Assembly: GCF_024679245.1 (NCBI RefSeq)
Contig: NC_090184.1
Location: 7,162,047 to 7,226,046, forward strand
Source: Pseudorasbora parva
Lineage: Eukaryota; Chordata; Actinopteri; Cypriniformes; Gobionidae
DNA: 64,000 nt
Direction of reading: 5' to 3'
This document shows positions 33,233 to 63,963 of the stretch, in pieces; position 1 is the stretch's first letter; each line of letters starts with the position of its first letter. The notes beneath the pieces were generated by a model that searched no databases, was not told where the DNA came from, and was given only the letters and a program-made list of their open reading frames with translations. The position numbers and the translations under genes are program-made.

Positions 33233-35052
33233 GACAGACTGTAAATGTAAGATGCCCTCATGCAGTGTCCGCACTATTGAATCAAGCAAAAGTCACCTCT
33301 GTCACCTCTTCTCGTTGGGGAAATTGGTTAACAACCCTCACAGCCCCGAACATTGTTTTACAGCGTGCACCTGTCACAAACCCATCCTCATGTATGATGT
33401 CTGCAATGACTGAAGTTTTGTTAGAGGATGAAGGAGAAATGACTCACGATTGTGTTACGCTTACATACGCAGCTACAAGTGAAATAGCAGAAACTCCCAT
33501 TGAGAATGCAGATTTGGAGTTGTTTGTTGATGGTTCAGCTCAAGTGATTGTAGGTAACAGAAGAGCAGGTTATGCAGTCACTTGCACCACTGAAGTGGTA
33601 GCTTCAGGACGTCTTCCAGATCATTTTTCAGCTCAAGCTGCAGAACTAGTAGCCATAACTAGGGCATGCACGCTAGCTTCAGGATCGGTTGCAAATATCT
33701 ACACTGATTCCAGGTATGCTTTTGGGGTTGGATTAGTAAAAGATCTAATGTTTGCCATGAAACTTCCAAAGAAATTAGCGGTGATCAAAGTGAAAGCACA
33801 TCTCACAACTAATACTATGGAAGCTAAAGGTAATGCTCTTGCTGATGTAGCTGCTAAACAAGCTTGTTCCTATGCAACTGTACAAGTATGTTCAGGTAGT
33901 ACAGCACAGAAGACGATTCTGCCTCCTGAATCAATAATTGACCTGTACAAAGATGTTCCTCTATATGAAGCATGGACATGGTTAGACAAAGGAGCCACAG
34001 TGGATTCATCTGGCTGCTGGACCAAGGGGGGAAAGTATGTTGCCCCAGAATCACTGCTTCCATATTTGGCTCAACAAATACACAATTTGGGTCACAGTGG
34101 TCCAGCAGCAATGAATCACAGGTTCTCAAATCAATGGTGGAATTCAAAATTCAGAAATGTAGCTAACGAAACAGTCAAAAGATGCGTTACATGTCAGAAA
34201 AATAATGATGTGCCAGCAGCAATTACAGCAGCAACACATACCCCAGCTCCACCAGGACCATTTCGTCACCTGCAAGTTGATTACATATCGTTGCCTCCTT
34301 GTAAGGGTAAAACTGATGTTTTGGTTGTGATAGACAAGTTCTCAAGATGGATAGAAGCTTATCCAACAGGGCGTGCTACAGCTGCACATACCGCTAAATG
34401 TCTTGTCACTGATTTCATTCCTAGATGGGGATTACCAGATTCCATTGACTCAGATCAAGGTACACACTTCACAGGACAGGTAGTCAAGGAAGTGTCTAAA
34501 ATGTTGAAAGTTAAGTGGAATCTTCACTGCCCCTACAGGCCACAAGCATCAGGACAGGTTGAACATGCCAACAGAACAATCAAAACCAGACTAAGCAAAA
34601 TGCATCAGGAAGGAGTATCATGGGTTGAGGCGCTGCCAGCAGTTCTGTGTAGTATGAGAGCGTCACCTAACAGATCCGTAGGACTGAGCCCTCATGAGGT
34701 TATTACAGGACGGCCAATGCAGATGCCAGGCGTGATTGATCTTAGAAATGCTGATGTTCACATTGCCTCAGATGCCCTGATCACTTACTGTGAAAACCTC
34801 ACAAAGGCAGTACAGAGTGCCAGAGAGAGAGTTGAGTCATGTTGGCAGACGCCACCAGAAGGTGAACACACGATCATCCCAGGTCAGTGGGTGATGATAA
34901 AGTCATTCAAAAACAAGCCCTTAGAGCCTAAGTGGCATGGACCACATCAAGTGATGTTGATTACAGCAGCTGCAGTGTTGTGTCAGGGAAGGAAAGCTTG
35001 GACGCATGTGTCACACTGTAAAGTTGTTCCTCCACCGACAGGGATAGGTTAG
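33199..35052 (+). pseudogene. pol: RNase H and integrase part of endogenous retrovirus pol
   Basis: 617 open codons. RNase H begins with ELFVDGSA (first Asp), with YTDSRYAF further on. The integrase zinc-binding region (H...H...CVTCQ) is followed by the DDE core, with DYISLP, SDQGTHF and a GQVEHANRT region. A C-terminal WHGPHQV segment is GPY/F-like. The segment itself is intact but is cut off from the upstream pol by the frame breaks. Confidence 0.87.
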
Positions 35053-35490
35053 GACACACGGACCAGTGAGGAGCCCAGGAAAGAACCGAATGCAACAGGC
35101 ATCGGGGGCCAATCCTGCGGTGAAGATTCCCTCATAGGCTTTCCCCTACCCACTAGTCCATCCTTACCTCACTGTTCTTTAGGTGTCGCAGGAATTAAGA
35201 CATAGGGAAAGAAGGAACAACAATAGCAGACTCAGATTGAACAGAGGAAACAACCCCAATGTTTGCAGTCTTTTAGAACAAATACTGCTCTGCTGTCTTT
35301 TGTTTTCTTTCTTACTCTGTGCAGATACCACTTGATGGCTGTCCCCAGATCGATACACACCGACTTCCTTACCTGCGTATGAAGCCACAACCTCTAGAGG
35401 ACAACTAGACTCACTACCGAGCCAACTGTCATATAAAAAAAAATACACAACGCAGAGAATCACCTACGGGAACTTCAGTCATCTATCAAC

Positions 35491-35850
35491 ATGATCAAGA
35501 TTGCCTTGCTAATAATCATCATGGACATCGCACAAAGTGTAGACTCCAGAAACAACATATTCTTAGAGCTTATGAATATGTCAAGAAATGCCATGTTTGC
35601 TGGAAAGAATGTCTGCATGCCACACCCGCCTTCAGGAGAAGCAAGAATCCCATGGGTGGCACATGATGGGAGGAACTTCTGTCTACAACATCCTACCCAG
35701 TCAATTCAACTGCAGGTTCACCCTGGTTTCTACATTATTCAGCTCCAACCACAAACCAGGAAGATGGCTGCATTCAAGGACTCGCTTATGCACAAACATG
35801 GTGGTCAAGTACTCTTGAACAAAATCCAACAAGACATTCTTGATCTTTAA
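35491..35850 (+). CDS. Short ORF in env position, with signal-peptide-like start
   Basis: 119 codons beginning MIKIALLIIIMDIAQSVDS, a hydrophobic N terminus like a signal peptide. The rest has several Cys and Pro and no recognised envelope domain; no transmembrane segment is visible. Open sequence at 35886-36125 may be a further fragment. It is best read as an env remnant or an unidentified small protein. Confidence 0.4.
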   Translation: MIKIALLIIIMDIAQSVDSRNNIFLELMNMSRNAMFAGKNVCMPHPPSGEARIPWVAHDGRNFCLQHPTQSIQLQVHPGFYIIQLQPQTRKMAAFKDSLMHKHGGQVLLNKIQQDILDL

Positions 35851-36176
35851 GCAAAATTACATCAGATGACTGAAGATAATTCTTCATGGTTCGGAAACCT
35901 GTAAGGTTAACAAATGACTCACAAGGACTGTTCCAACCACAAAAGAACATTACCCGTAAGAACTACACGGACCCTAGTGGCATGTTTGTTTCTGTGTCAG
36001 CATGTCATTCGTCACTACAGACAATCAACACAGAGCAAGTGATATGTGCCTGTAACTTTTTCAAGTTACATGAATTGAAGATGGGGCTTATGCTAACAAA
36101 CATAAGCTATAGAATGGACTTATAAAGGTTTAAATTTGTATTATGTGAGAGTTATTAGAACTCTCAAAGGGGGGAC

Positions 36177-36707
36177 TGTGGGATTACAAATTTATAAATT
36201 GTTATATCAAGGTTCCAATGTAATAGTATACTAACAGTTTGTTATGTACATAATGCTTTACAGTTTGGAGGTTACAGACTGACTACATTCTAGGGAGATC
36301 AAGCTAATCAGTCTTTTGTCTTTATGCACTTCCTGATCTATAAGCAACATTGTCAGTGTGATCACATTTGCATCTATTCGTCTGATTGGTACTGTTATGC
36401 TGATAGGATTTGGATTGGTGGTCTGATTGGCACTGTTATGCTGATAGGATTAGGACTGGTGACCTGGAAATGTATGGGGTGTGTCCCTTTTACCTAAACA
36501 ACATGTGCATTCCTTTGTTTAGATTGTCTCCTCCTCTACTGTGTAAATCCCTCCCCCTGAAATGTGGATAAATTACAATGTATACTGTTTAGAATTAGAC
36601 TTGGACGACTGCAGACACAGACAGCACGTGTGTTTCTCAATAAAGAGGAACGCCTGCCCGAAAGATATACCCAAGCTCTCCTGGTCTTCACTTCTGAGTT
36701 TCCAACA
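36177..36707 (+). repeat. 3' LTR
   Basis: Same length as the 5' LTR, with four visible substitutions. The polypurine tract AAAGGGGGGAC lies just before it. Confidence 0.93.
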
Positions 36708-37259
36708 GACCCCACGGGAAACTGTTACCGTCCGAATAGCTTCAGCCAACTCCTTCATCACTAACGGAGCGATCTGGAAAATCAAACTTTTCTCTCGTCT
36801 TTACCCTGTTGGATGGCAGCCAACAAACCCCAGCAAAGACTGTTATTGCTCTGGCTTTAACTTCTGGATATTCGGCAGCGGTGCCACAATGCAATGAATG
36901 GTTTAGTTTGCATCTTTCTCCGCCGCCATTACTGAACTACATCTCAAACTAGCGCTCGACATCGACGTCATCGTTCTCAGCCACTCCCTCTGTTCGCTGA
37001 TTGGACCGGTAAAAATTTGTTCGGAGAAAACCTAAGACTACACAGCAGTCCCAGACGTAGTACTGAAGGAAAATGAAAATTGAGCGGAAGTACGTAGGAG
37101 GGCAGAGCCAGGCTAACACAAGCCCCTTTCACACTGTGATTCCGGCAAATACACGGATAATGCGACCCGGCATTTGTTCCCGGGCCGCTAGATTTGGTCC
37201 ATTCACACTGCCAGCGATATATATACCGTAATATGTGCGCTTTCACACACAACGCTTAA

Positions 37260-37916
37260 AGGTGCACTATGTAGTATTTTTGCAGTAAAATATCCAAAAA
37301 CCACTAGGCCAGTGTTATATATTTTGTTCAGTTGAGTTCTTACAATATCCCAGATGTTTCCAACTATTTGTAAATTGTGAGAAAATTGCTATTTTAACTA
37401 AGGACAGGGACGTTTCAGCATTGCATTTGACGGAGTCGCCTGTCAATTGCGTCATATCTGCGCTACCCTCAGTTTCGGCTTTTATTTGGCAGGAGCGCGT
37501 TACTCTTAGCAGTGTGAACAAGTGAAAGCACGGAGTAACGTCATAACATCGTTTTAAACACACTTAAATGTATCTAATATGATAAAAAGAGTTCCATTAC
37601 TTCAAAATCATAACCGGAAGAGCAGATCAGTGCAAGCGCCCGGCAACTGTCTCCCGTTCCTTCATAATAAAAGTCCCGGTATTCGCGAGGCGGGTATTTG
37701 TTTAACAATCGCTCCAGCAGCTGTGCTCAAGTCCACAACACTCGGTCCTGCTCTGCTTTACACTACAGTAACGTTAATTACCGCAGTCCTATTTTCCACC
37801 GGCTGTGATGAGAAGACCACATCTCCCAAGATGCTGCGCTCCGACTTGGATCATCAAAGTACGCATTTGTTTTGAATAGGCGCCCTCCAGTGGACGGAAA
37901 GCTGCATAGTGCACCT
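37260..37916. mobile_element. TTAA-flanked MITE inside the Harbinger-like element
   Basis: TTAA at 37256-37259 and 37917-37920. Inverted ends AGGTGCACTATGTAG and CTGCATAGTGCACCT. 657 bp, no transposase. Confidence 0.85.
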
Positions 37917-38619
37917 TTAACGGTCCCGGGTCGAGTTGACACGCGACATCCGGATGTGACGTATAATGGTGAGCGATCTCAGCTTCAGCGCGGATAGTAA
38001 GGAGCTCTGTGGTCTCGACTTGAGTCCAGTTTGCACACATTTCTGCTTGTTTAATTTTAGTTTCTTTTGTATACGAACACTCTCTGCGTTTAAAACACCG
38101 ACTAGCTCTTCTGGCACTGCAGGGTTGTATTATTGAAAAAAACAAGCTCTAGCAGTCGCACGATTACTACATACACGTTGCGGCATTAGTTTGGCTTTTG
38201 TTCACACAGCGCTTGTCCCGGGTCGAATCCCGCAATATTACTAGGTCCCCGACCCGGGTCGAATTTGGTAATCAATCCCGGGACGTGGTTGCTTTCACAC
38301 AGAAGGCGACCCGGCAATGTTCCGGGAATATTGCGGGTCAGACGTGCAGTGTGAAAGGGGCTACAATCATGAAGTGGAATTAAATTTATTGGATATTTAA
38401 AACTTTTTTAACAAATCAAAAACTGAAAAATTGGGCAAAATTATTCGGCCCCTTTACTTTCAGTGCAGCAAACTCTCTAGAAGTTCAGTGAGGATCTCTG
38501 AATGATCCAATGTTGTCCTAAATGACTAATGATGATAAATAGAATCCACCTGTGTGTAATCAAGTCTCCGTATAAATGCACCATAGTCTCAGAGGTCCGT
38601 TTAAAGAGCAGAGAACATC

Positions 38620-39540
38620 ATGAAGAACAAGGAACACACCAGGCAGGTCTGAGATACTGCTGTGGAGAAGTTAAAAGCCAGATTTGGATACAAAAAGATT
38701 TCCCAAGCTTTAAACATCCCAGAGAGCACTGTGCAAGCGATAATATTGAAATTGAAGGAGTATCAGACCACTGCAAATCTACCAAGACCTGGCCGTCCCT
38801 CTAAACTTTCAGCTCATACGAGGAGAAGACTGATCAGAGATCAGCCAAGAGGCCCATGATCTGGATGAACTGCAGAGATCTACAGCTGAGGTGGGAGACT
38901 CTGTCCATAGGACAACAGTCAGTCGTATACTGCACAAATCTGGTCTTTCTGGAAGAGTGGCAGGAAGAAAGCCTTTTCTTAAAGATATCCATAAAAAGTG
39001 TTGTTTAAAGTTTGCAACAAGCCACTTGGGAGACACACCAAACATGTGGAAGAAGGTGCTCTGGTCAGAAGAAACCAAAATTGAACTTTTTGGCAACAAT
39101 GCAAAACGTTATGTTTGGCGTAAAAGCAACACAGCTCATCACCCTGAACACACCATCCCCACTGTCAAACATGGTGGTGGCAGCATCATGGTTTGGGCCT
39201 GCTTTTCTTCAGCAGGGAAGATGGCTAAAATTGATGGGAAGATGGATGGAGCCAAATACAGGACCATTCTGGAAGAAAACCTGATGGAGTCTGCAAAAGA
39301 CCTGAGACTGGGACGGAGATTTGTCTTCCAACAAGACAATGATCCAAAACATAAGGCAAAATCTACAATGGGATGGTTCAAAAATAAACATATCCAGGTG
39401 TTAGAACGGTCAAGTCAAAGTCCAGACCTGAATCCAATCGAGAATCTGTGGAAAGAACTGAAATCTGCTGTTCACAAACGCTCTCCATCCAACCTCACTG
39501 AGCTCGAGCTGTTCTGCACGAGGAATGGGCAAAAATTTCA
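38620..39540 (+). pseudogene. Tc1 (DD34E) transposase, inactivated
   Basis: The reading frame begins at the Met near 38620 (MKNKEHTRQV), meets an early stop and a frameshift, then is open from 38891. It shows the HTH region around 38690-38790 and the catalytic core: LWSEETKIEL, GGGSIMVWACF, QQDNDPKH and SPDLNPIENLW. There are 34 residues between the second Asp and the Glu. The first catalytic residue reads Glu (WSEE) where the family has Asp (WSDE). The 3' end is replaced by unrelated sequence after 39540. Confidence 0.85.
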
Positions 39541-40130
39541 CACTAAAGTTTTCAGTGAGGAAACACCCCTTATCACTCTGGTGATTATTTCTCCCCATTT
39601 TCAGGTACATTATTTATATAAAACTGAGTTATGTAAATGTAATATTACATGTTAAGAGTGTTGAAGCATTTAGTAACATTTTGAGTAAGTGAGAGTTAAG
39701 TTTGCAGAGTGTAAAATGTGCGTGTGTGAACGGAGCTCCCACTCGGTTACGGAGAAAAATAGCTTCGAGAGTAATCGCCATTTTATGTAAATTGTGAATT
39801 AACAGACATTCGGTAAACAATCTATTTTGTGATGTTATTTGTATAATGAGTTTCAAGCACTTTTTTTTGACATTCGTGGTAAATGTAGTCATGGTTTGCT
39901 GAGCTAAAGTTATATTTAAAAATGAGTATGTTCCAGTGAACAGCTGTTGTGACTTGAATAAGCTCTATTTCCAACAAAGCTACTTCTGTTGATCTGTAAA
40001 ATGTATTGCTGTAAAAGATATAGATCTGTTGATGTATGAAATGTATTATTGTTGCAAAAATAAATAACACCAAAGTTTTCAGTGAGGAAACACCCATATC
40101 ACTCTTGTGATTATTTCTCCACTTTTTCAG
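39541..40130 (+). repeat. Direct repeat pair (about 63 bp) flanking 460 bp
   Basis: 39541-39604 and 40068-40130 share ACC/TAAAGTTTTCAGTGAGGAAACACCC and TGATTATTTCTCC. The first copy replaces the Tc1 3' end. The intervening sequence has no recognised gene. Confidence 0.7.
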
Positions 40131-40480
40131 GGGTGTAACAGACACGACTGAGTAAACCGAGAGAACAAATCCTTATTTCGTGGTATATTTCTCATGTTGT
40201 GCATCACATGCTAGCATTATTGTGAGGAAATGGCGTCGAGAACCTCTTATTACATTAATGCAAGAAGTTTTAATGTGTCTTATCTGATTTGGTATATTAG
40301 ATAGTTATGATGACGTTTCGTTGAGTTCTTTTGATCATTTTTTTTAAACACGCTTTGGTTAATTATGACATTCTGGTCGACAGACTAAACAGCAAACAAA
40401 TGTAAAACTCACAGACGCTCTGCATGGGCTTGTTTTTATGTTAGAGATGTTTCAGCAGTTTCAAAATTATTTTTCATCAT
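40131..40480. other. Non-coding spacer
   Basis: AT-rich sequence with nothing recognised, between the direct repeat and a hAT element. Confidence 0.5.
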
Positions 40481-40488
40481 CAAATTAG

Positions 40489-41313
40489 TAGGGCTGTACT
40501 AGAATAATCGAATATTCGAATATTCGTTCGGTGAGGTGGCATTCGATTTTCAGTTTTGAGATTCGAATATTCGTTTTTGTTTTTTTTAAACACGTGACTT
40601 CCGTCGCGGACTCATTCTCACTCATGCTTGAAATAATAATAATAAATTTAAAAAAACACCGCAACATGCTTTCAATAAAAGCATCGCGCATTTTAAAGAT
40701 TTAAATTAACAAAAAGTGAGAATAAGACAAAATAAATCCCTTATATAGAATAAAACTAATTGTAATAGATATTACATTTTGTGTCATTTTAAAAACAATT
40801 CATTTATTCTTATTCAACTGTTTATAAGCATGTTACCGTGTTTTTTTTTTATTACAGTTTGTTGAAATCACTGTGTTACTAATTTAATTTCTGTTTTGGG
40901 ATTCATTTGTTTTAAAGAAAGGTTCGTTATTAATACCTTATTAAAGTTCTTGCTCTCAACAGACTTTGTGTTTTGTATCACTTGTGCACTGTCCGTTTTC
41001 GGAGCATAAACCTGCCCGTGTAATGCGTACCGGAAACTGTTCTATTTAAAAGATTATTAAATGTTTATTAATATTTAAAGAATGTGTGCCACCTGATCAT
41101 ATATATTGCAATAAACGCAACACTGTACTCCACTGGGTCTGCCGCAACACATTTACGATGCCGAAGAGTGAAACGTGAAGTCGTGAAAGATGATACAAAT
41201 GCAAACCGACACTATTATTATATATTTAGCCCCACCCACTGAAGCTTCGAATATTCGATATTGATTGCCACCTAATCTTCGAAGCTCAAAAAATGGCATT
41301 CGAAACAGCCCTA
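40489..41313. mobile_element. hAT element, nonautonomous, 8-bp TSD
   Basis: Ends TAGGGCTGT and ACAGCCCTA, flanked by CAAATTAG (40481-40488 and 41314-41321). Subterminal CGAATATTCGAATATTCG repeats. 825 bp. Confidence 0.93.
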
Positions 41314-41537
41314 CAAATTAGTGAAAGTAATGATGTGAATGCAAATATTAATATTAAAATATTTGCTGTTTACTGATTATTGTTTTTTTGTGTCTTTTTT
41401 CTTAATTTCAGAATATTTAGCATGTGCATCCAGTCCTTTGTGCATTTGATGTAAATCGGTTGCAAGGGACAGAAGAGAGAGACCAACTCATGTTGTCCTG
41501 AAGTCTACTCCGTGGTACAGTTGATTTGGTGGCTTGG

Positions 41538-41960
41538 TTAAAGGTATAGTTCACCCAAAAATGAAAATGTGATGTTTTTCTGCTTACCCCTAGGGCATCC
41601 AAGATATAGGAGACTTCGTTTCTTCAGTTGAACACAAAATAATATGTTTAGCTCCAACCGTTGCAGTCTGTCAGTCATAATGCGTGTGAATGGAAACACT
41701 CCATAAGAGTTAATAAAATATGCACAGAGAAATCCATATCAAACACTGCGGCTTGTGATGACACATTGATGTTCTAAGACACAAAACAGGTTTGTGCGAG
41801 AAACAAAAAACAAAATTCTGGGGGAAAAAACACTGGATGGATTTTTATCAATATAGGATGGTTGTGTACCGCACTGCCAATACACATTTCCATACAATCA
41901 ACTTGTAAAAATTTATGTAGCATTATATGACCCCTTAAATATTTATCATAATGCACACAG
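41538..41960 (+). mobile_element. TTAA MITE (AGTTCACCC family), 3' truncated
   Basis: TTAAAGGTATAGTTCACCCA starts a copy of a family found several times in this window. The matching right end is absent. The right edge is approximate. Confidence 0.6.
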
Positions 41961-42133
41961 CATAGAGGAGAATGACAGTCAGCTACTTTTGAGTATCAAT
42001 TAAGCATTTGGCATTGTCTAAACTAGTGCTGGGAAATGGATTAACTTCATCCAAAATAAAAGTTTATATATTATATATTATATTATATTAATTATATTAT
42101 GTGTGTACGGTGTATAATTATTATGTATATATA

Positions 42134-43131
42134 CAAACTCAACTCCGAAAATTATCAAAAAGAAACTGTACAAATTGTGAATAAAAACAGAATGCAATGA
42201 TGTTGGAAGTTTCAAATTTCAATATTTTATTAAGAATACAACATAGATTACAAATCAAATGTTTAAACTGAGAAAATATATAATTTTAAAGGGAAAATAA
42301 GTTGTGGCATCCCCTCTTCTTTTTATAACAGTCTGCAAACATCTGGGGACTGAGGAGACAAGTTGCTCAAGTTTAGAAATAGGAATGTTGTCCCATTCTT
42401 GTCTAATAAAGGCTACTAGATGCTCAACTGTCTTAGGTCTTCTTTGTCGCATCTTCCTCTTTATGATGTGGCAAATGTTTGCTATGGGTGCTCTAAATCA
42501 CTTCAAATTTTGATTAGTCTGACCACAGAACAGTTTTCCATTTTGCCACAGTTAATATTAAATGAGCCTTGGCCCAGAGAAAACGCCTGCACTTCTGGAT
42601 CATGTTTAGATATGGCTTCTCTTTTGACCAATAGTTTTAGCCGGCCACGGCGAATAGCACGGTGGATAGTGTTCACCGAACAATGTTTTCCGGAAGTATA
42701 CCTGAGCCCAGGTTGTGATTTCCATTACAGTAGCATTCCTGTATGTAATGCAGTGCCGTCTAAGGGCATCCAGTATGGTTTTCCGGCCTTGACCTTTACG
42801 TCAAGAGATTGTTCCAGATTCTCTGAATCTTTGGATGATATTATGCACTGTAGATAATGATAACTTCAAACTCTTTGCAATTTTTCTCTGTGAAACTCCA
42901 TTCTGATATTGCTCCACTATTTTTTGTTGCAGCATTGGGGGAATTGGCAATCCTCTGCCCATCTTGACTTCTGAGAGACGCTGCCACTCTGAGAGGCTCT
43001 TTTTATACCCAATCATGTCGCCAATTGACATAATAATTGCAAAAAATGATCCTCCAGCTGTTCCTTATATGTACATTTAACTTTTCTGGCCTCTTATTGC
43101 TTTCTGTCCCAACTTTTTTGGAATCGGTTTG
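42134..43131 (-). mobile_element. Tc1-like element copy C, internally deleted
   Basis: Same family as copies A and B (ends CAAACTCAACTCC and GGAATCGGTTTG, TA flanks). 998 bp, with transposase fragments on the minus strand (RPKTVEHL, MIGYKKSLSEWQ, GRGLPIPPML). It is nonfunctional. Confidence 0.88.
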
Positions 43132-43440
43132 TACATAGTTGTATGTATTCAAGAAAAATGTTATTTATATATACATATATACAGTATATGCATGCAAATA
43201 TTTCTTAAATATATCAACTAAGATGGAGAGAACCCATACTTATACAGGTGCCAAAAACACCCTCCTCCCATGGCATACTTCAAGGGATGCTCCCTCTCTC
43301 TTTCTGTCTTTCTTTCCCTCTCTCTTCTCCTCTCTCCTTTGTCGTTACACCTCCTTTACTGTGGAGTATACTAGCACATAGTGCACCCCTTCAACACAGA
43401 AACTCACAATCCTGTTACCAGTGTTCATTCATTACTAAAT
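43132..43440. other. Non-coding sequence left of naa35 3' end
   Basis: Short TA-rich and CT-rich (CCCTCTCTCTTTC) tracts. Nothing recognised. Confidence 0.5.
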
Positions 43441-44078
43441 TTTATTTTTTCAAAAAAAAGTTAAACCAGTTTTTTCTCAGTTTTGTTTCGTTCATTTATA
43501 CAATTATTTAATAAATTAAATTATACAAAATTATAAACTTGAGGCTAGGTACTTGGAAAAAAAAGAAAAAAATATTATATGCTTTTAAAATGGCACAAGT
43601 TTGGGTAACCGGTTTGAAAAAAACAACAACACACATTTATCTTCTGCTTAAAAACCTTGTAAAAAATGAAATACAGCTTAAAATGTAAGTCAGTGGCTGT
43701 GTTCAAAATCACCCTCATTCACTATTCCCTAGATTACTCCACTAATATATACCACTTGAAGAAATGAGTGCACCGGAAAGGTTGCCATTTTTGCATAATT
43801 GAATGCAACACTGAATAAACTTTATACGCACCTTGCCAAACCTGGACCTGATGAGACAGTTAATTCTGAAGCCACTAAAGACAAAATATGCCAGAAAGGT
43901 TTTTTTTCTTCTCAAATTTAATACAATATTATCAACCAAACAAAAAAGCATGATTTGAGAATGTTCAGACTAAACCACTGTGAGTCTGTGTATTAACTGA
44001 ACCATTACAGAATATTAACTTTTTCTGCGCCTGTGATGACAGTTCATGTAAATGAAGTGAGCTCCCGGAAACATGATC
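43441..44078 (-). other. naa35: naa35 3' UTR region with candidate poly(A) signal
   Basis: This is AT-rich sequence downstream of the naa35 stop on the minus strand. The first clear AATAAA on that strand is at 43441-43446. The actual cleavage site cannot be set from sequence alone. Confidence 0.4.
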
Positions 44079-63603
<19,525 letters not shown>

Positions 63604-63782
63604 CTTTAGAAAAAGAGAAAAACAGAAGGAATAAGAAATTACATTACATGGAGAGAGACAAAAAGAGAGAGTACACTTTCAGTACAGTGTCGTAAATTAT
63701 AAACCAATGAGCCAGAACATTATGTCCCGACTAATGTGCTGTTAGTTCTCTGCTGCCAGAACAGTGCCAACCCGCTGAGACA

Positions 63783-63963
63783 TTTACATTTATGCAGTTT
63801 ATTTACATTTATGCATTTGGCAGACGCTTTTATCCAAAGTGACTTACATTGCATTCAAGGTACACATTTTGACATTATTGTCAGTTCTTGCTTTCCCTGG
63901 GAATCGAACCCATGACCTTGGTGTTGGTAGCACCACGCTCTACTGGTTGAGCTACAGGAAAGC
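63783..63963 (-). mobile_element. tRNA-derived SINE (V-SINE/HAmo-like)
   Basis: On the minus strand a tRNA-like head (TGTAGCTCAACCAGTAGAGC as A-box region, GGTTCGATTCC as B box) is followed by CAATGTAAGTCACTTTGG and AAAGCGTCTGCCAAATGC, the shared core of fish V-SINEs. It is not a true tRNA gene. Confidence 0.75.

Larger units (their letters stand above)
28960..36707 (+). mobile_element. Class I (gamma/epsilon-like) endogenous retrovirus, 7.75 kb
   Basis: Two 531-bp LTRs (TG...CA) flanked by the 4-bp duplication GACC (28956-28959 and 36708-36711). The visible LTR differences number four (about 99% identity), so the insertion is recent. A primer-binding site follows the 5' LTR and a polypurine tract precedes the 3' LTR. 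The gene order is gag, pro, RT, RNase H, integrase. The YVDD RT motif and a GPY/F-like integrase tail support a retroviral class I affiliation. The pol frame is broken in two places and env is reduced, so it is defective. Confidence 0.9.
26616..37115. mobile_element. TIR element with 9-bp TSD (Mutator-like?), host of two younger insertions
   Basis: Ends TAGCCTGG and CCAGGCTA, flanked by the 9-bp direct repeat ACACAAGCC (26607-26615 and 37116-37124). Without the DD37E element and the retrovirus its own sequence is about 1.2 kb (26616-26656, 28202-28955, 36708-37115). A 9-bp duplication is typical of Mutator-like elements; that is the only basis for the class. Confidence 0.7.
26612..38362. mobile_element. 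PIF/Harbinger-like element (3-bp TSD), itself interrupted
   Basis: The inverted ends are AGCCCCTTTCACACTG (split: AGCC at 26612-26615, remainder from 37125) and CAGTGTGAAAGGGGCT ending at 38362. ACA flanks both ends (26609-26611 and 38363-38365), a 3-bp duplication as in PIF/Harbinger elements. Its own sequence is about 1.2 kb, nonautonomous, with many CCCGGGT-like motifs. Confidence 0.75.
26490..39540 (+). mobile_element. Tc1-like (DD34E) element split by an 11.75-kb nest
   Basis: The 5' end CAGTGCCTTGCGAAAG starts at 26490. The Tc1 sequence stops at 26611 (...GTGGGACACA) and resumes at about 38363 (ACAATCATGAAGTGG). It continues through the transposase to about 39540, where the 3' part is lost. 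Everything between is later insertion. Confidence 0.85.

Noticed and set aside
30193..35052. The retrovirus as a single functional gag-pol unit
   Set aside because: A -1 frameshift explains the gag/pro boundary, but two further frame breaks in pol (near 32397 and 33225) leave it defective.
63890..63963. A tRNA gene at the right edge
   Set aside because: The tRNA-like part is followed by the V-SINE core and lacks a clean cloverleaf. It is a SINE head.
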